A stretch of 64,000 nucleotides of DNA, taken from contig NZ_JARNTX010000001.1 in the NCBI RefSeq assembly GCF_029433095.1, forward strand, positions 124,001 to 188,000. The letters run 5' to 3'. The notes below the pieces were generated by a model. It was not told the DNA's origin. It made no database searches and worked only from the letters and a program-made list of their open reading frames with translations. Each line of letters starts with the position of its first letter. Positions within the stretch are counted from its first letter, which is position 1. Made by a program: the position numbers and the translations under genes. Of this stretch, positions 43,819 through 53,032 are shown in pieces. Origin of the DNA: Hymenobacter sp. YC55. Lineage in GTDB: Bacteria; Bacteroidota; Bacteroidia; Cytophagales; Hymenobacteraceae.

Positions 43819-44505
43819 TTACTTCAGTTCTTTCTTGAACTCTTCGGCCCAATGGTCAGCCAAGCGGGTGGGCTCGGGGAGCTTGTAGCCGCGCAGGCAA
43901 GCCAGTGTGAGGCGGGTGGCCGTGGCTTGGTCGCAACGGTGACCCGGACTAACGAACAGGGGCTGCACTTTGTCTTTCGAGCGAATTACTTCGCCAAGCA
44001 GTTCTCCGTTTCGGTCAGTTAGCGCCGAAATGCTGCCTTTGGTTAGGGCTGGCTCTTGAAACGTGCCGGTTAGCTTCTGCTTGGCCACCCCGAAAGTGGG
44101 CATATCGAGTAGCACGCCCAAGTGCGCGGCAATGCCCATGCGGCGTGGGTGCGCAATACCGTGGCCGTCTACCATAATCACATCGGGCTTCTGCTTAAGC
44201 TTTTCGTAGGTCCGAAGCACGTTGGGCGCTTCACGGAACGAAAGCAGCCCCGGAATGTAAGGCACTTCCACCGGGCCCACACTCCACACCTTTTCCACCA
44301 CTTCCAGCGAAGGAAACCGCAACAACACGAATACCGACAGGATAGTCTCGGGCGTGGGAAACGACGAATCGCAGCCGGCAATAAATTGTGGCTCGCGGGC
44401 CAACGGCTCCTGCCGGACACGGGTGCGCATTTCGTCTTGCAGGCGCGTTAGGTCGCGCACTATGATAGGATCGGCGGGTGGGCCCGGCGGGCGGTAGTAA
44501 GCCAT
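43819..44505 (-). CDS. nfi: Endonuclease V (deoxyinosine-specific)
   Basis: The 228-residue protein matches endonuclease V, which nicks DNA (or RNA) one base 3' of deaminated adenine (inosine). Family blocks: FIAGCDSSFPTPE (first metal Asp), PYIPGLLSFREAPNVL (wedge motif and Glu), DVIMVDGHGIAHPRRMGIAA (Asp and His) and SPGHRCDQATA (His). It is cytoplasmic, transcribed leftward, and converges on gluQ. Confidence 0.95.
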   Translation of the reverse strand: MAYYRPPGPPADPIIVRDLTRLQDEMRTRVRQEPLAREPQFIAGCDSSFPTPETILSVFVLLRFPSLEVVEKVWSVGPVEVPYIPGLLSFREAPNVLRTYEKLKQKPDVIMVDGHGIAHPRRMGIAAHLGVLLDMPTFGVAKQKLTGTFQEPALTKGSISALTDRNGELLGEVIRSKDKVQPLFVSPGHRCDQATATRLTLACLRGYKLPEPTRLADHWAEEFKKELK

Positions 44506-44655
44506 GAGCAGCAGACGGAAGATAAGTGGGTGGTAGTGTGTACTGCCAAGCTAGGCTTGAGGTTGGATACCGATGGCGACAGGCATCTCAGGAATAGACG
44601 ACCACTACATAGGCAGTGACGCTGCCTCAGTAGGAGGCTGTGCAAGCAAAGTAGT

Positions 44656-44730
44656 TGTCATTCCGGCGCAGGAGGAATCTGAATTAAGTCATTCAACGAG
44701 TTACCAGATTCCTCCTGCATCGGAATGACA
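44656..44730. repeat. Palindromic repeat, family C
   Basis: Arms 44656-44681 and 44705-44730 (TGTCATTCCGGCGCAGGAGG and its near-complement) form a 26-bp stem with one or two mismatches. It lies between divergent genes (endonuclease V and DUF1990). Related to 29334-29412. Confidence 0.9.
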
Positions 44731-44786
44731 TTCATTTTAGTTGAATAACGTATAAGCGACCAGCAACCCGAAAACTGTTGTTAGCT

Positions 44787-45356
44787 ATGCCCAAATCCGA
44801 ACAACCCGCACACACCGGCAGCGGTCCTCATTTCGAGCGGCGCTACTGGGTTGATGTACAGCATGCGCGCCAGTCGGCCGCCGAGCTGATGCAGCATATC
44901 CAGTGCAACCTGCCCGATTTCTCGCCCGATTTGCTGGCCGACTTCAAGAAGTCGAAGGGCGCTTCGCACTGCTTGGAAGTGAATGACGAGTACCGCATCA
45001 AGATCCTAGGACCTTGGAACGGCGACGTACGCGTAGCCGAGCTAGGCTTCGATTATTTCGAGTTGGTAACGCTGGAAAACCACCCCGAAGCCGGGCGTAT
45101 TCGCTTCTCACTCCGCCCGCACGAGTCCTTGCCGCATACGCTGCGGTTTGAGATTCATTCTTGGGCCCGCTCGCGCGATGGACTAGTGGCCTTCACCTAC
45201 GACACGTTGGGCATGGGCAAAAAGGTGCAGCAGCAAACCTGGGAAACGTTCTGCCAGCGTGTAGCTTCGTACAGCGGCGGCCTCCAATTAGGCCCCGTGC
45301 ACGTGGAAACCGTGAAGCAGAGCGAATCGGAAACCAAGGTCATCCACGATGCCTAA
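44787..45356 (+). CDS. DUF1990-like protein, copy 1
   Basis: From ATG 44787 (MPKSEQPAHTGSGPHFERRY) the product has 189 residues and no membrane segment. The middle reads IKILGPWNGDVRVAELGFDY, then HPEAGRIRFSLRP and FEIHSWARSRDGLVAF, which fits the DUF1990 pattern (START-like fold) as I know it. It overlaps the next gene by 8 bp, so both are translated together. Function unknown. Confidence 0.75.
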   Translation: MPKSEQPAHTGSGPHFERRYWVDVQHARQSAAELMQHIQCNLPDFSPDLLADFKKSKGASHCLEVNDEYRIKILGPWNGDVRVAELGFDYFELVTLENHPEAGRIRFSLRPHESLPHTLRFEIHSWARSRDGLVAFTYDTLGMGKKVQQQTWETFCQRVASYSGGLQLGPVHVETVKQSESETKVIHDA

Positions 45357-46074
45357 GTCACAGCCCTTAGACGAGCGGCAGAAAGCCCGCCTCGAAGCCT
45401 ACGAAAAAGCTGGCTACAACTTCGACCTCAACCGCACCCACGAGTACACTCGCCAAACCGGCTGGAACGTGGACGACTACGAAACCGAGTTGCCAGCCGA
45501 AGCGCCTGGCCCACCCGAAGCGCACGGCTCGTGGGCGGCAGCCCGGGAAGTGCTACGCAACTACACTTTCCCGCCGCCCAATCTTATCACCGGCATCTTT
45601 GTGCCCGATCAGCCCTTAGAGCAGCGCGTAATGGTGCTGCGCGGTATGTTCTTGGGATTTTCGTTCTGGTTTGGCGTACGGGTGGGCGGCGTTACCGACG
45701 AGCACAGGCCACTACCCGAGGGGGGCGAGGAACAAGTGTGGGGCTACAATTACCGCACGCTGGAAGGCCATTTCGAGCGCGGCGAAATCATTTTCACTGT
45801 TCACAAAAACCTAACGACGGGGCGCGTGCTCTTCCGCATTCATGCACTTTCCCAAACGGGCCGCATTCGTAACCCTTTCTACTGGCTCGGCTTCAAGCTA
45901 TTTGGCCGGATGCTGCAAAAGCGCTTCTCCCGGCAGTCGATGCAGCGGCTAAAGGCGCAGGTGGAGGAAATGCTGCAAAAAGGCTGGGACTCTCCTAATG
46001 AAGCCAACGCAACGCCCGTCAAGTCCGCGTCTTCCCACGAGCAAGCGCAGCAGCAGTTAGACAAGGCAACATAG
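45349..46074 (+). CDS. DUF1990 protein, copy 2
   Basis: The 241-residue product starts MPKSQPLDERQKARLEAYEK. DUF1990 features: NYTFPPPNLITGIFVP, GFSFWFGVRVGG, VWGYNYRTLEGHFERGEIIF and VLFRIHALSQTG. It is the second of two tandem paralogues; a local duplication followed by divergence is likely. The last 35 residues are polar and probably disordered. Function unknown; both probably work together because of the 8-bp overlap. Confidence 0.78.
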   Translation: MPKSQPLDERQKARLEAYEKAGYNFDLNRTHEYTRQTGWNVDDYETELPAEAPGPPEAHGSWAAAREVLRNYTFPPPNLITGIFVPDQPLEQRVMVLRGMFLGFSFWFGVRVGGVTDEHRPLPEGGEEQVWGYNYRTLEGHFERGEIIFTVHKNLTTGRVLFRIHALSQTGRIRNPFYWLGFKLFGRMLQKRFSRQSMQRLKAQVEEMLQKGWDSPNEANATPVKSASSHEQAQQQLDKAT

Positions 46075-46323
46075 CAGCACATCGGCTATTCCGCTCCGCC
46101 GCTCTTTACTCCTCGGCCGGCCCACCGCCGTGCAGCAGTTTGCGGCGTCATGAGCAGGCTGATAGGAAGGTACTTAGGAAAAGAAAGGTACAAAGCCGAC
46201 CAGTACACGCCCAGATTCGAAAGCCAAGACTGCCAACTTCATTCTGTTTCCAGTAAAACCTTTCTTAGTAAAACAGGTTAAAACGCACTCGTTCTGCCCG
46301 TTTTTCCAAAACCAACTTCACCA

Positions 46324-47364
46324 ATGATAGAAGCAAAAGGTTACGCTGCTCCGGCAGTTCATGAGCCCCTCGCGCCCTTCCAGTTTGAGCGCCGCGACGT
46401 AGGTCCGCACGATGTACGCATCGAAATCTTGTTTTGCGGCGTTTGCCACTCCGATGTACACCAAGTGCGCGACGAGTGGGGCGGCTCCATCTTCCCCATG
46501 GTTCCCGGCCACGAAATCGTGGGCCGCGTAACGGAAGTAGGCGCGCACGTCAAGAATTTCAAACCTGGCGACCTGGCGGGCGTCGGCTGTATGGTCGATT
46601 CGTGTCAGCACTGCCCCGAGTGTAACGACGGCCTAGAGCAGTACTGCGATAATGGCTTCGTAGGCACCTACAACGCCCGTGAAAAAGACGGCACGCCCAC
46701 CTACGGCGGCTACTCCAACAACATCGTCGTGACCGAGAAGTTCGTGTTGCGCGTGTCCGAAAAGTTGGATCTGGCCCGCGTGGCGCCGCTGTTGTGCGCT
46801 GGTATCACCACTTGGTCGCCGCTGCGGCAGTGGAACGCCAAGGAAGGCGACCGGGTGGCCGTAATGGGCCTCGGCGGCTTGGGCCACATGGCCGTAAAGT
46901 TTGCCGCCGCTATGGGCTGCGAAGTAACCGTGCTCAGCACCTCCGCCAACAAAGAAGCGGATGCCAAGGCCCTCGGCGCGCACAAATTCGTTGTGACCAA
47001 AGACCAAGAAGCCATGAAGTCGGTAGCCAACTACTTCGACCTCATCATCAACACCGTGTCGGCCCCCATGGACCTGACGCCCTACGTAGGCAGCCTGCGC
47101 CTCGACGGTACCATGGTGCTACTCGGTGTGCCACCGGAAGCGCCTCAACTGCACGCCTTCAACCTGATTGCCAAACGCCGTCGCATTGCCGGCTCGTTGA
47201 TCGGGGGCATCAAGGAAACGCAGGAAATGCTGGACTTCTGCGCCGAGCACAACGTCATGTCCGATGTAGAAGTTATTCGCATGGATTACATCAACGAAGC
47301 CTACGAGCGGATGATAAAGTCCGACGTGAAATACCGCTTCGTGATTGACTTAGCCACGCTGTAA
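46324..47364 (+). CDS. Zinc-dependent alcohol dehydrogenase (cinnamyl-alcohol/YahK type)
   Basis: The 346-residue protein is a medium-chain zinc dehydrogenase. The catalytic zinc site is CGVCHSDVH, PGHEIVGRV and a later Cys. The structural zinc site is CQHCPECNDGLEQYC. The NADP-binding fold has VMGLGGLGHMAVKFAAAMGC, and LSTSANKEADAKALGA holds the cofactor-specificity loop. It reduces aldehydes to alcohols with NADPH in related enzymes. It is monocistronic and followed by two strong inverted repeats. Confidence 0.95.
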   Translation: MIEAKGYAAPAVHEPLAPFQFERRDVGPHDVRIEILFCGVCHSDVHQVRDEWGGSIFPMVPGHEIVGRVTEVGAHVKNFKPGDLAGVGCMVDSCQHCPECNDGLEQYCDNGFVGTYNAREKDGTPTYGGYSNNIVVTEKFVLRVSEKLDLARVAPLLCAGITTWSPLRQWNAKEGDRVAVMGLGGLGHMAVKFAAAMGCEVTVLSTSANKEADAKALGAHKFVVTKDQEAMKSVANYFDLIINTVSAPMDLTPYVGSLRLDGTMVLLGVPPEAPQLHAFNLIAKRRRIAGSLIGGIKETQEMLDFCAEHNVMSDVEVIRMDYINEAYERMIKSDVKYRFVIDLATL

Positions 47365-47375
47365 GTGACGCTATA

Positions 47376-47440
47376 AAATGAATGAGGTTGCTGTTCTGCC
47401 TGCACGATATGCGCAGGCAGAACAGCAACCTCATTCATTT
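47376..47440. repeat. Perfect 28-bp inverted repeat
   Basis: Arms 47376-47403 and 47413-47440 are exact complements with a 9-nt loop. The repeat starts 12 bp after the alcohol dehydrogenase stop and may terminate it, although no long T-run follows. The sequence differs from the other repeat families in the window. Confidence 0.92.
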
Positions 47441-47450
47441 CACCCATTCC

Positions 47451-47560
47451 CCGCCTGTCATCCTGAGCTGGCGAAGGACCTTATTATGCTAGAACGACCA
47501 TCGGGCAGATGACTCATGCTAGCGTAATAAGGTCCTTCGCCAGCTCAGGATGACAGGCGG
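47451..47560. repeat. Perfect 36-bp inverted repeat, family B
   Basis: Arms 47451-47486 and 47525-47560 match exactly; they include GTCATCCTGAGCTGGCGAAG and GGACCTTATTA. A 38-nt spacer separates them. The element lies between convergent genes and ends 21 bp before the next stop codon. No transposase gene is nearby. Confidence 0.93.
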
Positions 47561-47580
47561 TTTTTTGGTGCTAACCGACG

Positions 47581-49134
47581 TTAGAGTTTGCTGAACACGT
47601 ATGGGTCGTACTCGACGTAGTCGTTCACGCGCAGCTCTATGTTCTTCACTTTGCCCCCTTCCACTTCAAACTTGGCGGGCATCACGCCGAATACCAGGTC
47701 GGAATAGATGGTGCGAAATTCCTGACCGTCCATGTAGTCGAGGGTGGCGGTGAGGCCGGGGTGCGTGGGGAACTGGATTAGCAGCTGCTTGCCCTTCTGG
47801 CTGATAGAAATAGGGCCGAATAGCTTATTCTCGAACTTGCCGGTGTAGGCACTCAGGGGCAGCGCCGGCTTATTCTTTTTGCTAACCCGTTCGGCTAAGA
47901 CCTTGGTGGGGTCTACTTGTGTGGCTTCAAATTGCTGCTTGCGCTTCAAGGCTTGGGCGCTCCGGTCAACGTACGGTACGCCGAGCCAGCTGTCGAGCAA
48001 CTGGTAGCGCAGCATCTCAAAGAAGCTTTGGTTGTCGTTGTTGGTCAGGACAGCAATGCCAAGGCCGGCTTCCGGCACAAAGCACACGTTGCTAACCTGC
48101 CCCGAGGCGCCACCCGTGTGCCAGAATATCTGCTGCCCGTTATAGTCGGCAGCTTCCAACCCCAAGCCGTACGTGATGAAGTGCATCGGGTATATCGACG
48201 ATTTGCGGCTGCTGATGATGGTATTGGCCTCGCGGGTTTTGCGCAACGCCGCCCACGGCACTATCTGCTTGCCTTCATAGCGGCCACTATCGAGCTGAAA
48301 GCGCAGCCACTTTGCTAGGTCCGTTACGTTGGATACCATATTGGCCGCGGGCGCCATGTTGTCCCAGTTATCAAACGGCACTTTTGCTAGTGGCCCGAAG
48401 GTGTTAGAGTAAGCAGCCGCAATGTTGGGCCGTTGGGCAAAGCCAGCCGAGGCGGCGAACGTAGATGTCATACCGAGCGGCTGCAACAGGTTTTGCTGCA
48501 CGTAGGCTTCCCAGGTAGTGCCGCCAGTAGCGGCCGGCACTACCTCGCCCGCCGCCACAAAGCCGGAGTTGCTGTAGCCGTAGTCGCGCCGGAACTGCCC
48601 GCCGGGCTTCATCAGCCGCATGCGCCGCACAATTTCCGGACGCTCGATATTGGATTTAAAAAACGAGAAGTCTCCCTGAAACGTCTTGAACCCGAAGTGG
48701 TGGCTCATGAGGTCGCGCACCGTTACCATCTGCGAGGCTAGGGAGTCGTAGAGGCGGAAATCGGGCAGGTACTTGCTGACTTTATCGTCGAGGTTGAGCT
48801 TCTTCTCGCCATCGAGCTTGGCAAGTGCCGTGCCGGTGAAGAGCTTGGTGTTGGAGGCTATCATGAACAGCGTATTAGCGTCCACGAGGTCGGGTTTGCC
48901 TACTTCGCGCACGCCGTAGCCTTTCTGCACCACCACCTTGCCGTCCTTCACCACCACCAACGCTAGCCCCGGAACCTGCCATTGGCGCATGCCGCGCCGG
49001 ATGTAGCTGTCGAGGCTGTCGGTTACGAAGCGGTTGGTGTTAGCGGTTGTACTCTGAGCCAGAGCGGCCGAAGTGCCGCTTAGTAGCAACCAGGCTGCCA
49101 CGGTTAGGTGCCGAAGAAAGTAGGGGAGGGACAT
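47581..49134 (-). CDS. Serine hydrolase, beta-lactamase class C-like, with C-terminal extra domain
   Basis: The 517-residue protein has a signal peptide (cut near ALAQ) and a class C beta-lactamase/PBP-like domain: SxxK as SNTK in MIASNTKLFTG (about residue 93), YSN in DYGYSNSGFVAAGE, and HTGG as the KTG-like triad. The last 120 residues (LSAYTGKFENKLFGPISISQ to the end) are a separate beta domain like those attached to such enzymes in Bacteroidota (DUF3471 type). It is probably a periplasmic D-aminopeptidase, esterase or carboxypeptidase. Confidence 0.88.
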   Translation of the reverse strand: MSLPYFLRHLTVAAWLLLSGTSAALAQSTTANTNRFVTDSLDSYIRRGMRQWQVPGLALVVVKDGKVVVQKGYGVREVGKPDLVDANTLFMIASNTKLFTGTALAKLDGEKKLNLDDKVSKYLPDFRLYDSLASQMVTVRDLMSHHFGFKTFQGDFSFFKSNIERPEIVRRMRLMKPGGQFRRDYGYSNSGFVAAGEVVPAATGGTTWEAYVQQNLLQPLGMTSTFAASAGFAQRPNIAAAYSNTFGPLAKVPFDNWDNMAPAANMVSNVTDLAKWLRFQLDSGRYEGKQIVPWAALRKTREANTIISSRKSSIYPMHFITYGLGLEAADYNGQQIFWHTGGASGQVSNVCFVPEAGLGIAVLTNNDNQSFFEMLRYQLLDSWLGVPYVDRSAQALKRKQQFEATQVDPTKVLAERVSKKNKPALPLSAYTGKFENKLFGPISISQKGKQLLIQFPTHPGLTATLDYMDGQEFRTIYSDLVFGVMPAKFEVEGGKVKNIELRVNDYVEYDPYVFSKL

Positions 49135-49281
49135 ACAGCGGGACTAGTAGGGAAAGCTATTCAAGAACCCTAAACTACGTCTGTCCTGCCGACATTCCGC
49201 GCCGTAAGCAACGAGAGAAATCGGGTACCAACCTTATCTAGATTCTCCTCGCCACTTGCTGTGCAAAATCATAAGCTCTGC

Positions 49282-49782
49282 TTAGTTATTTTCCACCGGG
49301 TACCGAAAGGTGCCCTCCATACTCAGGCGCTTGCCGCCGCGGCCCGACTCGCAGACGGTGCAGCGGAAGCTTCCCGCCAGCCAGTGCCGCTCGGCGTTGA
49401 TAGCCGTAATGGTGACTGAGCCCGGATTATCTGAACACGATTTCGAGTAAGCAGCGGTGTTGCCGAAGCGGTAAGATGCATCCCGGTTACGGCCACTCAA
49501 AATCTCCTGAAAGCTATACGTGCCCGTTTTCAGCGGAAACCGGTCGATCAGAATAGTTAGTCCTTCGCCGTCGGGGTCGTCGGCTCGCACTACGTTGAGG
49601 GTAAGTGTACGGTCTTGGCTAAGAAAAAAGCGCGAGCTGATGGTATCCGTTTTGATAGCCTGCCCGTTTATGCGCAGCGTCAGAGCCCGCACCAAAGGCC
49701 GGGCGGGCGCAGTTTGGGTCAGGGCGGGTGTGGCACCTAGCAATGAAGCGCCAGCTAAGCAGAAAAGAGCAAAGTATCTCAT
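49282..49782 (-). CDS. Exported protein of unknown function
   Basis: From ATG 49782 (MRYFALFCLAGASLLGATPA) the product has 166 residues with a signal peptide cut near ALTQ. The mature part is beta-rich (LRINGQAIKTDTISSRFF, YSFQEILSGRNRDASYRFGN) and has three Cys residues, two of them in RCTVCESG. It resembles Bacteroidota DUF6252-like exported proteins in style only. Function unknown. The 381-bp gap upstream holds a repeat cluster. Confidence 0.7.
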   Translation of the reverse strand: MRYFALFCLAGASLLGATPALTQTAPARPLVRALTLRINGQAIKTDTISSRFFLSQDRTLTLNVVRADDPDGEGLTILIDRFPLKTGTYSFQEILSGRNRDASYRFGNTAAYSKSCSDNPGSVTITAINAERHWLAGSFRCTVCESGRGGKRLSMEGTFRYPVENN

Positions 49783-49899
49783 CGGCGTTACTTCAGACAA
49801 GAATCAGCCCAAAAGATACTGCAAAGCTCCTGAGTACTCAGCAAGTGCAGCAGCCTGATCTTGTTTGAATCCCCTAATTGCTGCTACCACAATCCGGAT

Positions 49900-50074
49900 A
49901 TCATGCTGAGTGCAGTGTAACGAAGCATCACGCGTGCTGACCGTGCTGACGTTGTGATACTTTTGTCATGCTGAGCGGAGTCGAAGCATCTCGCGTGCTG
50001 ACGTTGCAATGGCAAGGAGTTACCACAGGAACCGTCATGCTTCGGCTGCGCTCAGCATGACGGTTCCTGTGGTA
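49900..50074. repeat. Palindromic repeat cluster, family A, with perfect 20-bp inverted repeat
   Basis: Two forward copies of the family A unit lie at 49900-49941 and 49962-50001. The third part holds an exact 20-bp inverted repeat (50021-50040 and 50055-50074) whose loop contains the family A core TTCGGCTGCGCTCA. The cluster lies between two leftward genes. The unit is the same as at 27226-27388. Confidence 0.9.
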
Positions 50075-50163
50075 GCGTCACGTCAGTACACCAGACTATA
50101 ATAAGAAGGTTACTTAGCAACCAAGCAGGCGACACCAGCGCAATTTTCCTTTCTGCTGTGTGC

Positions 50164-51405
50164 TTACGCTGGCGAATTAGCTTCGCTGGTGTAGGAAACC
50201 GAAGCTTCCGGCTGCAACCGTCCCGGATATTGCTGCAAGGCCAAAGCTAAGCAATCCATAGCTCGGTTTATTATATCCTGGTTCACGACGTAAGCCAGCC
50301 GAATCTGCTGATGGCCTAGGCTTGGCGTGGCGTAGAAGCCTGCAGCTGGCGACACCATCAGCGTTTCGCCTCGGTACTCAAATACTTCCAGCAGCCACTG
50401 TGCAAACCGGTCGGTGTCATCGACGGGCAGGTGACACAGTACATAGAACGCCCCGCCCGGAGTGGGGCACACCACACCCGGCATGTCGCGTAGCCGTGCT
50501 ACCAACAGGTCGCGGCGGGCCTGGTATTCGGCTTTGGTTAAATCGAAGTAAGAATCGGGGAGGTCGGTGGCGGCTTCGGCAAGCAGTTGTGCCAAGCCCG
50601 GCGGGCTCACCCGCATCTGCGCAAAGCGTAAGCCTGCTTCGTGCAAGTCTTTGTTTTTAGTCACGAAAGCCCCAATTCGAGCGCCGCAGGCACTGTAGCG
50701 CTTGGAAATAGTGTCTAGCAATACCACGTGCTCGTCGGCGTTGGGCAGGTGCAGGGCACTGATGTAGGGCGCGTCGTAGCAGAACTCCCGGTAGGCTTCG
50801 TCGGAGAGCAGGAATAAGTCGTGCTTGCGGCACAGCTCTAGCACTCCCGTTAGTTCCTCGCGGCTGTACACGTAGCCGGTCGGGTTGTTGGGGTTGCAGA
50901 TCATGATGGCGCGCGTACGCGGAGTAATCACCTGCTCGAAATCGGCGAGTGGGGGCAGCGCAAAGCCGTCCTCGATGTACGACGTAACGGGTATCAGTGT
51001 GATGCCGGCGGCCACAGCAAATGCCGTATAGTTGCCGTAAAACGGCTCCGGTACGATTAGCTCGTCGCCGGGGTTGAGGCAGCACATCAAGGCAAACAGA
51101 ATAGCCTCGCTGCCGCCAGTCGTTATCAATATATCGTCGGCCGTAACGTCGATACCCGCCCGCTGATAATAGTCGGCTAGTTTCAGGCGGTAGCTCAGGT
51201 GGCCCGCACTCGGCGAGTACTCCAGCACCCGAATATCCACTTGTTGCACCGCCGCCATTACCGCCGGAGGCGTTTCAATATCGGGCTGTCCGATGTTGAG
51301 GTGGTGCACCGTCAGACCGCGTCGCTTGGCAGCGTCGGCGAAGGGTGTCATTTTACGAAACGGAGAAGCCGGAATGTCCTGGCCGCGCTGTGATACTTGC
51401 AACAT
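50164..51405 (-). CDS. Class I/II pyridoxal-phosphate aminotransferase
   Basis: From ATG 51405 (MLQVSQRGQDIPASPFRKMT) the product has 413 residues; a longer frame adds basic, non-family sequence. It has the aspartate aminotransferase-like fold type I: LNIGQPDIETPPAVM, TTGGSEAILFALMC (PLP-phosphate), CNPNNPTGYVYSREEL, LLSDEAYREF (Asp to PLP ring) and the PLP lysine in DTISKRYSACGARIG. It transfers an amino group between an amino acid and a 2-oxo acid; substrate not determined. Confidence 0.93.
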   Translation of the reverse strand: MLQVSQRGQDIPASPFRKMTPFADAAKRRGLTVHHLNIGQPDIETPPAVMAAVQQVDIRVLEYSPSAGHLSYRLKLADYYQRAGIDVTADDILITTGGSEAILFALMCCLNPGDELIVPEPFYGNYTAFAVAAGITLIPVTSYIEDGFALPPLADFEQVITPRTRAIMICNPNNPTGYVYSREELTGVLELCRKHDLFLLSDEAYREFCYDAPYISALHLPNADEHVVLLDTISKRYSACGARIGAFVTKNKDLHEAGLRFAQMRVSPPGLAQLLAEAATDLPDSYFDLTKAEYQARRDLLVARLRDMPGVVCPTPGGAFYVLCHLPVDDTDRFAQWLLEVFEYRGETLMVSPAAGFYATPSLGHQQIRLAYVVNQDIINRAMDCLALALQQYPGRLQPEASVSYTSEANSPA

Positions 51406-51469
51406 AAGCCCAAAGATAAGGCCTACCTCCCTAGACCTTTGCCTTTTATGCAAGGAAAGTGATGTAAGT

Positions 51470-51564
51470 ATAGCGCAAAGCCTTTGCTTAGTGTAGTAGG
51501 GAATGTTGATTTGGCGACGCAGCGCCGTCATTCACCGATATGCCAAGCAAAGGCTCCACGCTAC
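51470..51564. repeat. Palindromic repeat, family D
   Basis: Arms around 51470-51491 and 51543-51564 share TAGCG and AGCCTTTGCTT with a few mismatches. It lies between the aminotransferase start and the end of the next leftward gene. Similar in style to 36210-36308. Confidence 0.65.
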
Positions 51565-51573
51565 AGCAACAAA

Positions 51574-52278
51574 CTACACCGAAGGCTCCCGGGCCGGGTC
51601 GCGGACAATGAGTGTGAGCGTGGTTTGTACGTAGTCGTTCATTTTTACCACGGGCGTTTTGCCTAGGCTATCGAAGTCGCCGTTGATGTCGGTGAAACTG
51701 ATAACCTGTGTGAAAAGCGGTTTGTCTTCCACATCACTTAGCAAACCACCCACCACGCTCCCAAGCTGCAGCAGTAGTTCGGCGGCGCGTACGGGAGCAT
51801 TGGCAATTACGCGCGCTACTTCGGTTACCACGTTTCGGTAGTCGTCGGAGTTGCGGGCTTGCTCCATTATGGCGGCGGTATCGCGCAAGCCTTGCTTGCT
51901 TTTGAGCACCGAAAGCAGCACATGTATCTGCGAGGGTACAGGGCCTTCGGGCACAGTTTGCTTCCAGTAATACGCCGTTTTATCGACCGGCAAATCTTCC
52001 TCGTCGTCGATGCGCGCAAAGCCGGAAAGCGTAATTGTTTGGGGCTCGGGGTTCAGATTGTCGAAGACAACGAGCAGCAGGTACACGTCGGCGAAGCCCG
52101 GGAAAGGCCACACCTTGGCCGTGCGGTTGTTTTTCACAAACACCCGCGACAGGCGTACTTCCAGGCCAGTTACGGTTTGCGAATCAGGAATGCCAGGGTC
52201 TTGCACTCTGGCAGTTAGCGGTACCGCCGGCAACGATACCGTGGAAATAACGGCATCGGTTATTAAGTCGAGAGCCAT
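51574..52278 (-). CDS. Protein of unknown function, cytoplasmic
   Basis: The 234-residue protein starts MALDLITDAVISTVSLPAVP and lacks a signal or membrane helix. The first half is beta-rich (GLEVRLSRVFVKNNRTAKVW, FADVYLLLVVFDNLNPEPQT), the second half mixed with a helix at AIMEQARNSDDYRNVVTEVA. It is reminiscent of a C2-like or PVC/tail-sheath accessory fold, but I could not assign a family. Codon use matches its neighbours. Monocistronic as far as can be seen. Confidence 0.65.
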   Translation of the reverse strand: MALDLITDAVISTVSLPAVPLTARVQDPGIPDSQTVTGLEVRLSRVFVKNNRTAKVWPFPGFADVYLLLVVFDNLNPEPQTITLSGFARIDDEEDLPVDKTAYYWKQTVPEGPVPSQIHVLLSVLKSKQGLRDTAAIMEQARNSDDYRNVVTEVARVIANAPVRAAELLLQLGSVVGGLLSDVEDKPLFTQVISFTDINGDFDSLGKTPVVKMNDYVQTTLTLIVRDPAREPSV

Positions 52279-52399
52279 AGCAAACAGCTAAAAATGAGAG
52301 ATTAAAAATTAAACCAGTTGTACTTTACTATCTGCAGGAAGCAGTCCAAGCTGCTAGCTATTTCCACCAACAAGCCCTCTTCGTTTCGGTTACGCATCC

Positions 52400-52927
52400 A
52401 TGACAACTTCTCCTACACCACAACCGGAATTCTGGTTGCGCGGCCCACTGCCCGAGGTACCGCCTTTGCTGCAACCTATTGCTCATGCATTGCTGCAGGC
52501 CCGCCAAGAAGTGGAAACCGCCCTCCACAGTTTCCCTGATTCGCTCCTGACGGCCCGGCCGGCTGGTGTGGCTTCGGTTGGCTTTCACCTGCACCACCTG
52601 GCCGGCGTCCTCGACCGGATGCAGACTTACGCCCGGCACCAGCCACTGTCTGAAGACCAGTTAGCTTACCTCGCCGCCGAAAACAACGTGCCCACCACGC
52701 CCGGTAGTACCGTCGCCTTGGTGCAGCACTTCGGAAAGACGGTAGACCACATGCTGGCTTACCTGCCCACCGTGCCCGAAGCCACCCTCTCTGAGTTCCG
52801 GCCTGTAGGCCGCGCTAAGCTACCAAGCACCGTCATTGGGCTGTTGGTACACGCTGCCGAACATACCACTCGCCACACAGGCCAATTACTTGTGACAGCA
52901 CGCGTGGTGCAGGCAGGAGTAAGCTGA
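52400..52927 (+). CDS. DinB-family protein
   Basis: The 175-residue protein is a four-helix DinB/YfiT-like putative metal enzyme. The three His ligands are likely in GFHLHHLAGVLDRM (first helix) and HAAEHTTRHTGQLL (last helix). The first Met (52400) suits the domain length. DinB proteins include thiol (bacillithiol) transferases and damage-induced proteins; the activity here is unknown. Confidence 0.85.
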   Translation: MTTSPTPQPEFWLRGPLPEVPPLLQPIAHALLQARQEVETALHSFPDSLLTARPAGVASVGFHLHHLAGVLDRMQTYARHQPLSEDQLAYLAAENNVPTTPGSTVALVQHFGKTVDHMLAYLPTVPEATLSEFRPVGRAKLPSTVIGLLVHAAEHTTRHTGQLLVTARVVQAGVS

Positions 52928-53032
52928 AAGCAAAAAGCTAAACTTATAAGTATAGCAGTTGGCTTCAATTGGCTTCTGTCTTGCTGCCGACGTGAGCCTA
53001 TTGTGCCTCCCGCAAGTAATCATAGCTACAGT

